Shown piece after piece: positions 15,073 to 23,668 of a DNA stretch of 42,353 nucleotides; within the stretch, counting starts at the first letter, position 1, and every line of letters starts with the position of its first letter. The position numbers were made by a program, and so were the translations under genes. The stretch comes from Melioribacteraceae bacterium. Lineage in GTDB: Bacteria > Bacteroidota > Ignavibacteria > Ignavibacteriales > Melioribacteraceae. The stretch is taken from assembly GCA_021647785.1 (NCBI GenBank), contig JAKIUC010000039.1:1-42353 (forward strand). The letters run 5' to 3'. The notes beneath the pieces are model-generated. The model was given only the letters and a program-made list of their open reading frames with translations. It did no database searches and had not been told where the DNA came from.

Positions 15073-16698
15073 ATGCAAATTGACTATTCAGATATTCCAG
15101 GAAATCAAAATCTATTTTTAGACTACATTTATGAATTTGAAAATGTTTCAACATTCTATCCAAAAGATTTTAGAAACAATGATGATTTCTTAAAAACTTT
15201 TGATGAACTAACGCACTACAACCGTCCGCACAGAAAAGTGATATCAGAAATAATTAAAAAACAGTATTCTAATTTTAAAATTTCAAAACAAACTGAATCA
15301 AACATATCGTCGTTAGCTTCAGAAAAAACATTTGCAATTGTTACCGGGCAGCAAGTTTCCCTTTTTGGAGGTCCGTTATATACAATCTACAAAACAATTA
15401 CTACAATTAAACTTTCACGTTTATTGAAAGAGAAATATAGTGACTTCAATTTTGTCCCGATTTTTTGGATGGAAGCTGATGACCATGATTTTGAAGAGAT
15501 ATCTTCAATAAATATTTTTGATAAAGAGAATAAATATAGAACAATTAATTATGATGATGGACTTGAGGAAGAAACAAATAGAGGCTCTGTAGGCGACATC
15601 AAATTTAATTCTACAATAGAATTTACTTTAGAAGATTTGGATGATGCTCTACGTAATAGTGAATTTAAAGATGAAATATTACATCTCTTAAAGGAGTGTT
15701 ATAGCGAAGGAAAAACTTTTAAAGATGCATTTAAAAAATTATTTATCAAACTTTTTGATGAATACGGACTTATAGTTTTTGACCCGCAAGATGTTGCCGT
15801 GAAGAATATTTTACTTCCAATTTTTGAAAAAGAGATTAATGATTTTGAAACACATACAACTACAAATGTTTTAAAGAGTGCAGAATTGGAAGAGGTATAT
15901 CATGCACAAGTAAAAGTAAAACCAGTTAATCTTTTCTATTCTGATGAAACAGGAAGGCACTTGGTTGAACCAGTAGAGGGCGAATTTAGATTTAAAGGGA
16001 GAAGGAAGAGGCTTAATAAAGAGGAACTACTTAATTTACTCTATTTCGATCCGTCATCTTTTAGCCCAAATGTTTTGCTCCGTCCTATTTGTCAGGATTA
16101 CTTATTGCCCACTGCTGCCTACGTTGGAGGCTCAAGTGAGATAAGTTACTTTGCACAAGTAATGCCAAACTATAAATTCTTTGATGTAATCTCTCCAATT
16201 ATATTTCCACGTTCGTCTTGTACAATAATTGAATCGCATCTATTTTCTGTTTTTGAAAAATATAATTTATCATTACCAGATTTCTATATTGATGAAAAGA
16301 TACTTATTGAAAAAGTAGTGAAAATAGTATCAGAGTTTAATTTTGATGAACTATTCTTTAATTCAGAAAAAGAGATAGTAACAACTTTAAACAAATTAAA
16401 AGAGAAACTGCTCTCTGTAGATAACTCACTTGCGCAGCCAATAGAAAAATCGATTACACGAATAGAGCAGACGCTACAAATGCTAAAGGGAAAATCGAAA
16501 GGTGCTGAAGAGAGAAAATATAAAACTTTAATTACACAACTTCAAAAAGTTAGAGATGCAGTTTACCCAAATGAGAATTTACAAGAACGTGAAATCAATT
16601 TTTTCTACTTTGCAAATAAATATGGATTAGATATTATTAAGTGGATAATGAATGAGCTAAACACTAATAAAATTGAACATCAGGTGGTTGAGTTGTGA
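15073..16698 (+). CDS. bshC: Bacillithiol biosynthesis cysteine-adding enzyme BshC
   Basis: A 541-residue protein that adds cysteine to GlcN-malate, the last step of bacillithiol synthesis. Family signatures are AIVTGQQVSLFGGPLYTIYKTITTIKLSRLL (a nucleotide-binding-like fold, residues about 92-122), FVPIFWMEADDHDFEEI, LRPICQDYLLPTAAYVGGSSEISY, and the C-terminal coiled coil with NLQEREINFFYFANKYG. The length is typical. An AAGGAAG Shine-Dalgarno precedes the ATG. bshA and bshB are not in the window. Bacillithiol would be a fitting low-molecular-weight thiol to accompany the peroxide-defence genes at the left end. The gene is transcribed divergently from dapF. Confidence 0.95.
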   Translation: MQIDYSDIPGNQNLFLDYIYEFENVSTFYPKDFRNNDDFLKTFDELTHYNRPHRKVISEIIKKQYSNFKISKQTESNISSLASEKTFAIVTGQQVSLFGGPLYTIYKTITTIKLSRLLKEKYSDFNFVPIFWMEADDHDFEEISSINIFDKENKYRTINYDDGLEEETNRGSVGDIKFNSTIEFTLEDLDDALRNSEFKDEILHLLKECYSEGKTFKDAFKKLFIKLFDEYGLIVFDPQDVAVKNILLPIFEKEINDFETHTTTNVLKSAELEEVYHAQVKVKPVNLFYSDETGRHLVEPVEGEFRFKGRRKRLNKEELLNLLYFDPSSFSPNVLLRPICQDYLLPTAAYVGGSSEISYFAQVMPNYKFFDVISPIIFPRSSCTIIESHLFSVFEKYNLSLPDFYIDEKILIEKVVKIVSEFNFDELFFNSEKEIVTTLNKLKEKLLSVDNSLAQPIEKSITRIEQTLQMLKGKSKGAEERKYKTLITQLQKVRDAVYPNENLQEREINFFYFANKYGLDIIKWIMNELNTNKIEHQVVEL

Positions 16699-16845
16699 GT
16701 TACTTATTTTAAATAATATCTTGGGCTGTTAATAAATATTTGGCTTTATAGAGATAGGGATTTTTCTTTTTTAGAACTGTCTTTAACTTTAGTTTCTTTA
16801 AACTATCAATTTAATTACATTAGTACTACGCTCAGTATTAACTAC

Positions 16846-18126
16846 TTACACGGGAATCACAGTTCTATCTTTTGGTACTGAAGTCCATCTAAATGCATCA
16901 GTTGGGCACAAATCGAAACAAGTAGAACACCCTGTACATTTATATGCATCAACTAAAGCAACAATACCTTTTTTGTTTTTACCTTCCCATCCTTTACCTT
17001 CTTTCATCTCAATTGCATAACAATGACCAATAGGCATACATAGTTCGCAACCAATACATTTGGGTTCATTAACAATAGCCACAGCCTCAGTGAGGTGTAA
17101 CGATTTTGCAGTTCTAACTTCAGGAACAATTGTATCTCTCATTGCTTTGAACGTAGCGTAATTATTCCGTTCCATATATTTTTTTAGTTGAGTAATTTCT
17201 TTGTGCAGAAAATCAAATCCACGAAGCATAGTTTCAGTACACATACCAATTAGGTCTGCTCCCATCATAGTCATTTCAATATAATCTTTCCACTTCGCCA
17301 TTCCACCATAACCACAGACGGAAACCAAAGATCCGTTATATTTCCGTATTTCATAAACATCTCTTAGTGCCAATGGTTTTAACCATGGTCCTGATAAACA
17401 CGTAATCGATGGTTCATCTTGCAGCATTTGAGAACTTAGTTTAGGATTATTAATATCAGGTATCGGTGGAACTCCTAAACGATTACCAACACTTGAAACA
17501 ACATCGGCACCAGCATCAAACGCAGCTTTTGAGACTTGTGCAATATTGCCCCCTTCTGGTGTAATCTTTGCAAACAATGGAATATTAGTCTCTGCCTTTA
17601 CCGCTCTTACAACTTCAGCAACAAGGTGAGGGCTGCGCCCCATTGAAGCTCCGGTACATTTTTTGATTTCATCTCCTGTAACTTCAACATTAAACGACAT
17701 ATTTGGACAGCACATATTTAACTCATTTCCATCAGCACCTGCATCCTCAAATGCTTTAGCCATTCGTACCCAGCCTTCAACCCCATCTGGTCCATCATAG
17801 GTTATGTTGCTCATTATTTTTGTGACTTTGGCTAATTTCTTACCTTCTTCACAAATTTTTAATGCTTCATCAAGTTTAATTCTTTTCTCGGCAGTAAATG
17901 TATGTAGTTTATCTTTTGCCCACCATCTATAACGGGGTTCTCTATTGATGTATGGTTCAGGGTCAATTGTTAATTTAATAAACGCTGCTCCCCATCCCGC
18001 TTCATCTATTTGTCGAATCATTTCTGTAGTTTTAACTGTAGGTCCTGAACCAACACAAAATGGATTGTGCAATTCAAGTCCCGCTATTTTTGTAGGTAAA
18101 TATGCTTTTTCCTGCATCTCATTCAT
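16846..18126 (-). CDS. PreA-like flavoprotein (dihydropyrimidine/dihydroorotate dehydrogenase fold) with C-terminal ferredoxin
   Basis: A 426-residue fusion of an FMN-binding TIM barrel (about 1-345) and a 2[4Fe-4S] ferredoxin domain. Barrel features include LPTKIAGLELHNPFCVGSGP, ELNMCCPN, GADVVSSVGN and SVCGYGGM; C-terminal clusters are CIGCELCMPIGHC and CTGCSTCFDLCP. This architecture is that of PreA, the catalytic subunit of NAD-dependent dihydropyrimidine dehydrogenase. The first cluster has five residues, not three, before its fourth cysteine. No preT, dihydropyrimidinase or beta-ureidopropionase is near; instead it is the last gene of the sugar-type operon, 39 bases after a Gfo/Idh gene. 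The true substrate may therefore be something other than a pyrimidine. It needs an electron partner that is not visible here. Confidence 0.8.
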   Translation of the reverse strand: MNEMQEKAYLPTKIAGLELHNPFCVGSGPTVKTTEMIRQIDEAGWGAAFIKLTIDPEPYINREPRYRWWAKDKLHTFTAEKRIKLDEALKICEEGKKLAKVTKIMSNITYDGPDGVEGWVRMAKAFEDAGADGNELNMCCPNMSFNVEVTGDEIKKCTGASMGRSPHLVAEVVRAVKAETNIPLFAKITPEGGNIAQVSKAAFDAGADVVSSVGNRLGVPPIPDINNPKLSSQMLQDEPSITCLSGPWLKPLALRDVYEIRKYNGSLVSVCGYGGMAKWKDYIEMTMMGADLIGMCTETMLRGFDFLHKEITQLKKYMERNNYATFKAMRDTIVPEVRTAKSLHLTEAVAIVNEPKCIGCELCMPIGHCYAIEMKEGKGWEGKNKKGIVALVDAYKCTGCSTCFDLCPTDAFRWTSVPKDRTVIPV

Positions 18127-18165
18127 ATCTATCCATCTTCCTTTCTAATATATTTATTTTAGTAA

Positions 18166-19209
18166 TTATAGTTTAACAAGTTTTCCGCTTTTAGCTGATT
18201 CATAAATTGCAAGAACAACTTCCAATGCTTTTAATCCATCCTCACCTCTTGTTCCAACATTAGGTTCTTTATCGTTTATCACGCAATCAATAAAGTGCTC
18301 AATCTCTTTTACATATCCTAATGAAAGAAATTCATCTACCGCTGGTTTTGTCCAACCATGCGTGAAGTCAGCTTTCTCAATCGCATATCCATAACCTGGT
18401 CGGCTGTACACATCAATTGGTGAACCTTTGGTTAAATCTATATGTATATTTCCTTCGGTTCCGTATATCTCAATTTTATCATCCATACCACCTGAAGTAA
18501 TATAGTTTGCTTCTACAAAACCTTTAACTCCATTTTCCATTGTTACTAAAGCTGCTGCCCAGTCTTCGCCAGTATAATTTGTATGTAGTAAGTTTGTATC
18601 GCCACCGGCTGTTGCCATTCCTACAACTTCTTTGATATCACTTCCGGCAAGGAAGGAAACAAATGCAACCGGATGAATTCCGAGATGTATCATTGCTCCG
18701 CCGCCGCAGTATTCTTTTTTCTGTGCATAAATTGAATGAGAACCTGAGTGAGATTCTTTTGCCTTTATGTATAACAGTTTCCCAATGCCGCCTTCTTCAA
18801 CAATTTCTTTTGCACGTATTACAGCAGGTGCAAACAACCAATCTTCAGCATACATTAAGCGTACATTATTTTTCTTACAAACATCAATCATAGCTTGGGC
18901 ATCTGGTATTGTTGTGGCTAACGGTTTTTCACAAATTATATTTTTGATTCCGGCTTCAGCAATATCAACAACTATTTTTTTATGTAAAAAATTTGGAACG
19001 CAAACACTAATCAAATCCAAATCTTCATTTTTTATCATTTCCATATAATCTTCATAAGTTGACGGCACTCCATACTCACTCGAAAATTTTTCTAAATTAT
19101 CTAATGAAGCAACCGCCTGTAGTTTCACTTCAGAAAAACGTTTATACGATTCTGCATGCAACCCTGCAGCAAATTGCGAACCTATTATTCCAACTTTTAT
19201 TTGAGTCAT
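18166..19209 (-). CDS. Gfo/Idh/MocA family oxidoreductase (347 aa)
   Basis: A NAD(P)-dependent sugar or cyclitol dehydrogenase of the glucose-fructose oxidoreductase/inositol dehydrogenase fold. The Rossmann N-terminus is KVGIIGSQFAAGLHAESY, and the nicotinamide-site CEKPLATT carries the catalytic lysine. The C-terminal alpha/beta domain has GGGAMIHLGIHPVAF with the histidine of the second catalytic motif, and EIYGTEGNIHID. The length is typical. It is one of three different Gfo/Idh enzymes in the same operon, between the SDR (40-base gap) and the PreA-like gene (39-base gap). The substrate is unknown; oxidation of a ring hydroxyl to a ketone is the usual reaction. Confidence 0.88.
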   Translation of the reverse strand: MTQIKVGIIGSQFAAGLHAESYKRFSEVKLQAVASLDNLEKFSSEYGVPSTYEDYMEMIKNEDLDLISVCVPNFLHKKIVVDIAEAGIKNIICEKPLATTIPDAQAMIDVCKKNNVRLMYAEDWLFAPAVIRAKEIVEEGGIGKLLYIKAKESHSGSHSIYAQKKEYCGGGAMIHLGIHPVAFVSFLAGSDIKEVVGMATAGGDTNLLHTNYTGEDWAAALVTMENGVKGFVEANYITSGGMDDKIEIYGTEGNIHIDLTKGSPIDVYSRPGYGYAIEKADFTHGWTKPAVDEFLSLGYVKEIEHFIDCVINDKEPNVGTRGEDGLKALEVVLAIYESAKSGKLVKL

Positions 19210-19249
19210 TATTTCTCCTAATAATTTTTTAATATTTTCTTTTCAAAAT

Positions 19250-20044
19250 TTAAATTGTCATTGCTGTAAAGCCGCCATCTACCCGCACAATAGAGCCAGT
19301 AACAAAAGATGCAGCTTTAGATGAAGCTAACCAAATTGTAGCTGCAACAAGTTCATCCGGGTTTCCAAAACGACCCATTGGTGTATGTGCCAATATACTT
19401 GCGACGCGTTCTTTCGTAAGCATTTTTTTATTTTGCTCTGCCGGAAAAAACCCAGGAGCAATAGCATTAACACGAACATTAGCAGTAGCCCATTCTATTG
19501 CAAGAGATTGTGTTAAACTATTTACTGCAGCCTTTGTAGCACTATAAGCAAAGACCTTTGATAGCGGAGGACCCGATGCTACTGAAGAAATATTTATAAT
19601 ACTTCCATCTTTATTATTAAACATCTCTTCACCAAATACTTGGCATCCGAAAAGAATACTTTTTAGATTAATGTCCATTATTTCATCCCACTCTTTCTCA
19701 GTAATTTCAAGAAATGGGGTTTTGCTTGTCATGCCCGGAGCATTAATTAGGATATCAACTTTTCCAAGTTTTTCGTTTATTTCTGCTTTTGCATTAACCA
19801 ATGTTTCCTTATTGGCTGCATCAACTTTTACTGCAATTGTTTTTACACCAATTTTATCAGTAATCTCACCTGCTTTCTTTTCTGCTTTTTCAAAATTTCT
19901 GGCAAGTATGGCAATGTTTGCTCCAGCATTAGCAAGCCCTTCAGCCATTGCACCTGCAAGTACTCCACTTCCCCCAATAACAACGGCGTTTTTATCTTTC
20001 AATCCAAATAAGTTTTCTAAATAATTCACATGCTTCTCAATCAA
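19250..20044 (-). CDS. Short-chain dehydrogenase/reductase (KduD/gluconate 5-dehydrogenase-like)
   Basis: A 264-residue classical SDR. The cofactor motif is VIGGSGVLAGAMAEGLA (about 22-38), the NAG-type motif is NAPGMTSKTP, the catalytic serine lies in NISSVASG (S153/S154), and Y167 and K171 are in YSATKAAVNS. The C-terminal FVTGSIVRVDGGFTAM is typical. The order of features and the N-terminal extension (MIEKHVNYLENLFGLKDKNAV) resemble fructuronate/gluconate oxidoreductases of hexuronate clusters. It is separated from the aldolase gene by 6 bases, so a keto-sugar-acid reductase or dehydrogenase feeding the kinase/aldolase steps is the best inference. Confidence 0.85.
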   Translation of the reverse strand: MIEKHVNYLENLFGLKDKNAVVIGGSGVLAGAMAEGLANAGANIAILARNFEKAEKKAGEITDKIGVKTIAVKVDAANKETLVNAKAEINEKLGKVDILINAPGMTSKTPFLEITEKEWDEIMDINLKSILFGCQVFGEEMFNNKDGSIINISSVASGPPLSKVFAYSATKAAVNSLTQSLAIEWATANVRVNAIAPGFFPAEQNKKMLTKERVASILAHTPMGRFGNPDELVAATIWLASSKAASFVTGSIVRVDGGFTAMTI

Positions 20045-20050
20045 TAATTG

Positions 20051-20788
20051 TTATTTATATTTTTCTGCAAATACTTTTAATGATTCTCTAATTATTTCAA
20101 CATCGCCCGGCTTCCCCTCTTTTTCAACTAATGCAAGTGGAGATGACATACCAAGAATTGGTGTATAACCAGCACCGGAAATAGCTTTTTTATATCCAGG
20201 AGCAGTTTCAAAATTAACACCACCTGTTGGCATAATAATTTTTCCGTTGTGCCTTTCGCGAACAAAGGGTGCTAATAAACCACCAATTCCTGAAGCACCT
20301 AACACTCCGGCTGGAAATACTTTAATTGCATCTGGTTCTAATCCATCTGGGCGTTCCATAAAATAATTAAATTCTGTAGGAGTCATAATTGCAGGAGCAG
20401 AAAATATTTCAACCTCTTGTGTTATTTTAATAAATTCTTTTCCTTCTGCATAACCACCCATCACATTGCCTGGTGCAACAATCATCTCAAATCCCATTTC
20501 AATTGCCTGCTCCAACTCTGATGGATTGATGATACTTCCGCATCCCAAAACAAAAGGATTATCCGCTGGTGATTCTTCACGCAATTTTACAAGTTCAACC
20601 ATTCCTTCTTTTAGAATAGCCGGGTCAATACGAAAAGTAGTTTCGGCAACATATCCTGCTTTATATACTTCAACCATTGTTGTAACAAGGTCTTCCGGTT
20701 TTTGAACATGTTTTTTATTTATTACAACAACTACTTCACTTTTAATTAGCGCTGCTCTAACTTTTTTTCTATCGTATTGATAACTCAT
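20051..20788 (-). CDS. KHG/KDPG-type aldolase family protein
   Basis: A 245-residue class I aldolase of the Eda family, which cleaves 2-keto-3-deoxy-6-phosphogluconate to pyruvate and glyceraldehyde 3-phosphate. The Schiff-base lysine is K156 in DAIKVFPAG, the general-base glutamate is E49 in VAETTFRI, and the phosphate/substrate-site pieces are VAPGNVMGG and MPTGGVNFE. It is longer than the ~210-residue Eda, with extra N-terminal sequence. The PfkB kinase upstream in the operon would supply the phosphorylated substrate. The pyruvate-handling chemistry is well supported; the precise substrate is inferred. GGAG precedes the ATG. Confidence 0.88.
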   Translation of the reverse strand: MSYQYDRKKVRAALIKSEVVVVINKKHVQKPEDLVTTMVEVYKAGYVAETTFRIDPAILKEGMVELVKLREESPADNPFVLGCGSIINPSELEQAIEMGFEMIVAPGNVMGGYAEGKEFIKITQEVEIFSAPAIMTPTEFNYFMERPDGLEPDAIKVFPAGVLGASGIGGLLAPFVRERHNGKIIMPTGGVNFETAPGYKKAISGAGYTPILGMSSPLALVEKEGKPGDVEIIRESLKVFAEKYK

Positions 20789-20836
20789 TTAATTTCTCCT
20801 GTTAATTTTTTGTTACACAAGATTTGAGATTCTTAC

Positions 20837-20856
20837 TCTTAATTCTTACTCTTAAT
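20837..20856. repeat. Distal arm of an inverted repeat flanking the S23 gene
   Basis: Twenty bases, perfectly complementary to 21327-21346 on the other side of the four-helix-bundle gene. It sits in a simple-sequence stretch (20828-20865) made of repeated ATTCTTACTCTTA-type units. ACAAGATT (20817-20824) and AATCTTGT (20861-20868) form a further short inverted repeat around it. Confidence 0.8.
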
Positions 20857-20871
20857 TCTTAATCTTGTATC

Positions 20872-21288
20872 TTAATTCTCTCTCTTATCACCATCAGCAT
20901 GATATTCAACACTTGGTTCATACACTCTATAATTAGAGTTACTCTTAATTAATCCAACCAACATTGATACAACTTCTTTCAACAAAGATTTCCCTTTATA
21001 AAGTTCTTCTTCAGAAATTTTATTCTTTATGTATTGAATATCTAATCCACTGGCACATTCTAATGATGAACCTCGTGCTATATCAAAATATTTACATCTA
21101 TCTTTACTCGTAAACTTACCATTTCCCTCTGCAATATTGAGCGGAATTGAAGATGATGCTCGTTCCAACTGACTTTTGTACGATGCACCTATTTTCTTTT
21201 GAAATATTATCTCGAAAAATGAAATTACTTCTAACGCTCTTTGATAAACAATAAGTTTCTCGTGATCAAAAAATATTTTCTCTTTCAT
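20872..21288 (-). CDS. Four-helix-bundle (23S rRNA intervening sequence / S23) protein
   Basis: A 138-residue protein of the S23/IVP four-helix-bundle family. The pattern FDHEKLIVYQRALEVISF, QLERASSSIPLNIAEGNGKFTSKDRCKYFDIARGSSLECASGL and LLKEVVSMLVGLIKS is typical. Relatives are encoded in intervening sequences of 23S rRNA and, more distantly, include the Avd accessory protein of diversity-generating retroelements. They form pentameric basic bundles that may bind nucleic acid. The gene sits inside a metabolic operon, surrounded by inverted repeats that its neighbours lack. The gap from the kinase stop to the aldolase start is 657 bases, against 50 or less elsewhere in the operon, so it looks like an insertion. 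Its function is unknown. Confidence 0.88.
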   Translation of the reverse strand: MKEKIFFDHEKLIVYQRALEVISFFEIIFQKKIGASYKSQLERASSSIPLNIAEGNGKFTSKDRCKYFDIARGSSLECASGLDIQYIKNKISEEELYKGKSLLKEVVSMLVGLIKSNSNYRVYEPSVEYHADGDKREN

Positions 21289-21318
21289 TATTTTTCTCCA
21301 CTATAGATTTACAAATGC

Positions 21319-21420
21319 AGATTAAGATTAAGAGTAAGAATTAAGATTATGATATTTTTCAAACAAATTATATTTTTTTTATTTTTCAACCGTTTTAATT
21401 CTTAATCCTAATCTTAATCT
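21319..21420. repeat. Hairpin-forming inverted repeat upstream of the S23 gene
   Basis: Arms 21319-21344 and 21395-21420 are 26 bases each and match as inverted copies at 24 of 26 positions, with a 50-base T-rich loop. The inner part of the first arm (21327-21346) also pairs perfectly with 20837-20856 on the far side of the gene, so two alternative foldings exist. Confidence 0.8.
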
Positions 21421-21445
21421 TTTTCATATTGCTTTATTTAATATT

Positions 21446-22597
21446 CTACCTAATTGCCTTTACACCACCGCCAGATTTTGCACGCTTCACTTCGCGTTCA
21501 ATATCTTTAACAGTAACCATTGTAAAATCGCCTGGAGTTTCTTGAACCAAAATACCATGAGCAGCTCCCCACTCAACAGCAGTCTGCAAACCCTTACCAT
21601 ACATAAGTGCTGATAGCACTCCAGAAGTAAATGAATCGCCACCGCCGGTTCTATCAGCAATGGGAATATTTTCACGCAATGGTGCAACATAAAATTTATC
21701 ATTTATTGCATCATACAATACAGCACCCCAATGAATTAAATCGGCATTAACAGCACCACGCCATTGTGTACCAATAAGAGAAAGATTTGGAAAATCGTTT
21801 GAAAGTTTTTTAACTGTTACTTTATATGCTTCAAGCCATTCTTCAAAAGTGGCACCTTTTTTAGTTTCAGTTTCGTAACCGAGTGCATCGCTTAAATCGG
21901 AATCGTTACCAACAAGGAAGCCGAGATAAGAGACAATATTTTTATTGATTGCACGAGCAACTGATTTATCGGGTTGAACTTTGGAACGGTAATTTAAATC
22001 AGCAGCAACTAACACACCATTTTCATTGGCTTTTAGTACTGCTTCCATTGCAACTTCTGCGGAACTATCTGAAAGCAATGTAAATATACCGCCAGTGTTA
22101 AATGTGCGAACTCCTTCTTCACCAAAAAGTTTATTCCAGTTAAAATCATTTTTTTTAAGTTCGCGTATTGCAGAGTGGGCACGGTAATAAACAGTATCGG
22201 AAGGAATTACCCCCTTGCCGTTATAAGTAAAATTAATTCCATTTGTTAAACCGCCTTTTTGGTCTGTGCTATGTGCAGAGCCATCGTTGTTTGTGTTAAA
22301 CCAAATAATGTTTGAAGTATCAACGCCAACTTCCCTCATCTGATTGCGAATATTCAATCCAATGTTATCATCAACTAAAGCTGTTAATACTGTGCTGCGT
22401 AACCCAAATGTGTATGATAACCCACAGGCTACATTTGTTTCGCCACCACCTTGTGATACTCGCAACTGCCTTGCTCTTGCTGTGGGAACATCGTATGGGT
22501 CAATGCGTAACATAACTTCGCCGAGAGACATTCCATCATATTTGCAGCTTTCTGCCGATTTAATTTCATTATACTTTACTACTTTTCCCAATTTCAT
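21446..22597 (-). CDS. PfkB family sugar kinase (2-keto-3-deoxygluconate kinase-like)
   Basis: A 383-residue ribokinase-fold kinase. The opening is SLGEVMLRIDP, the substrate region is RVSQGGGETNVACGLSYTFG, and the C-terminal motif is RTGGGDSFTSGVLSAL with catalytic base D321; the usual GAGD reads GGGD. It is longer than typical KDG kinases (~310-340) because of a lysine-rich start and inserts around residues 105-150. In the operon order it comes immediately before the aldolase, separated only by the S23 element, which supports phosphorylation of a 2-keto-3-deoxy sugar acid. The substrate could be another keto-acid. The gene starts 30 bases after the 2-hydroxyacid dehydrogenase. Confidence 0.85.
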   Translation of the reverse strand: MKLGKVVKYNEIKSAESCKYDGMSLGEVMLRIDPYDVPTARARQLRVSQGGGETNVACGLSYTFGLRSTVLTALVDDNIGLNIRNQMREVGVDTSNIIWFNTNNDGSAHSTDQKGGLTNGINFTYNGKGVIPSDTVYYRAHSAIRELKKNDFNWNKLFGEEGVRTFNTGGIFTLLSDSSAEVAMEAVLKANENGVLVAADLNYRSKVQPDKSVARAINKNIVSYLGFLVGNDSDLSDALGYETETKKGATFEEWLEAYKVTVKKLSNDFPNLSLIGTQWRGAVNADLIHWGAVLYDAINDKFYVAPLRENIPIADRTGGGDSFTSGVLSALMYGKGLQTAVEWGAAHGILVQETPGDFTMVTVKDIEREVKRAKSGGGVKAIR

Positions 22598-22627
22598 TTC
22601 TCCATTTATTATTAGAGTTAATATTAA

Positions 22628-23635
22628 TTATATTAAAACTTCTTTATTTACAACGTGGGTTGGGGTTTTGTCATTAACAAAGTCTATTACTGCTTCTGTT
22701 GACATTATCTGCATTCCAATTTTACCTGAATCTGTATCGGAACCAACGTGAGAACTTACAATAATATTCAGACTTTCATCCAATGGTAAATCTTTTTCTA
22801 ACCAGATTTCATCAAGTCCGTAACCCCATATTTTGCCGGCTTTAACAGCATTATATATTGCCCGATTATCGGTAAGAATTCCACGAGCACAATTTACAAG
22901 CACAGTTGTCTCTTTCATTAAATCAAGTTCTTTTTCTCCAATAAGCTGTTCACTTCCAGAAGCATGAATTGTAATAATATCACTCTGCTTGTAAAGTTCT
23001 TCGAGAGTAACATAGATAGCATTGTTCTCTACAGCCCAGTAAACATTGGGGTAAAGGTCGTATGCAAGAATTTCTACATCATAACCTCTCATTAGTTTTG
23101 CGACATTTTTACCTATTGTACCGGTTCCAATAATGCCAAGTTTTTTATTTGTAACATCCAAACGTGATGGACCTTCTTTTACCTTTCCGTTACTCGCCGT
23201 TGCGTAGTGTGCCATTCTGCGACCGGCAACATCCATTATTGTTGATTGCGTCCACTCGGCTGTTGGCATTGCATTACAGCCAGGTGCGTTTGTTACTATC
23301 ACTCCAAACTCTGTGGCTGCTTCAATATCAACAGAGATATATCCAATGCCGTATCTGGAAATTAGTTCTAAACTACCACCCATTTTTATTCCAACTTGAG
23401 AAAGCAAAGTTCGGTCATAAACTTCCAAATCGGCAATGACAGCTATAACATTTTCAAGTTCCTCAATAGCCAAAGGTTCTTCCGGATTTCTATCGCATCT
23501 ATATATCACTTTAATAGTATCACTAAATTTTGCTTCTAAGTCAGCAAGCATTTGTTTTGCTTTCCCTTCATCTTTGGGATTGCTTAATAAATCATCCAGA
23601 AAACTTGTTGCTAAAACTAAAATTATTTTATTCAT
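22628..23635 (-). CDS. D-isomer-specific 2-hydroxyacid dehydrogenase (phosphoglycerate dehydrogenase-like)
   Basis: The frame is open from 23659, but the ATG at 23633-23635 follows AAGGAAAT and gives the standard start MNKIILVLATSF; the product is 335 residues. It is an NAD-dependent 2-hydroxyacid dehydrogenase. The Rossmann motif is GTIGKNVAKLM, and the catalytic Arg is in VNCARGILTD, with downstream GLDEIW and the histidine in VSSHVGSDT. No ACT domain follows, so it is not SerA of the regulated kind. It would interconvert a 2-keto acid and a 2-hydroxy acid in this pathway. The substrate is unknown. Gaps to its neighbours are 30 and 33 bases. Confidence 0.85.
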   Translation of the reverse strand: MNKIILVLATSFLDDLLSNPKDEGKAKQMLADLEAKFSDTIKVIYRCDRNPEEPLAIEELENVIAVIADLEVYDRTLLSQVGIKMGGSLELISRYGIGYISVDIEAATEFGVIVTNAPGCNAMPTAEWTQSTIMDVAGRRMAHYATASNGKVKEGPSRLDVTNKKLGIIGTGTIGKNVAKLMRGYDVEILAYDLYPNVYWAVENNAIYVTLEELYKQSDIITIHASGSEQLIGEKELDLMKETTVLVNCARGILTDNRAIYNAVKAGKIWGYGLDEIWLEKDLPLDESLNIIVSSHVGSDTDSGKIGMQIMSTEAVIDFVNDKTPTHVVNKEVLI

Positions 23636-23668
23636 AATTTCCTTATTCCTTAATATCATTAACTTATT

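Noticed and set aside
20815-21425. CRISPR array or diversity-generating retroelement at the S23 gene
   Set aside because: The repeats are degenerate and inverted without regular unique spacers, and no reverse transcriptase or template/variable repeat pair is visible; only the Avd-like fold is shared.
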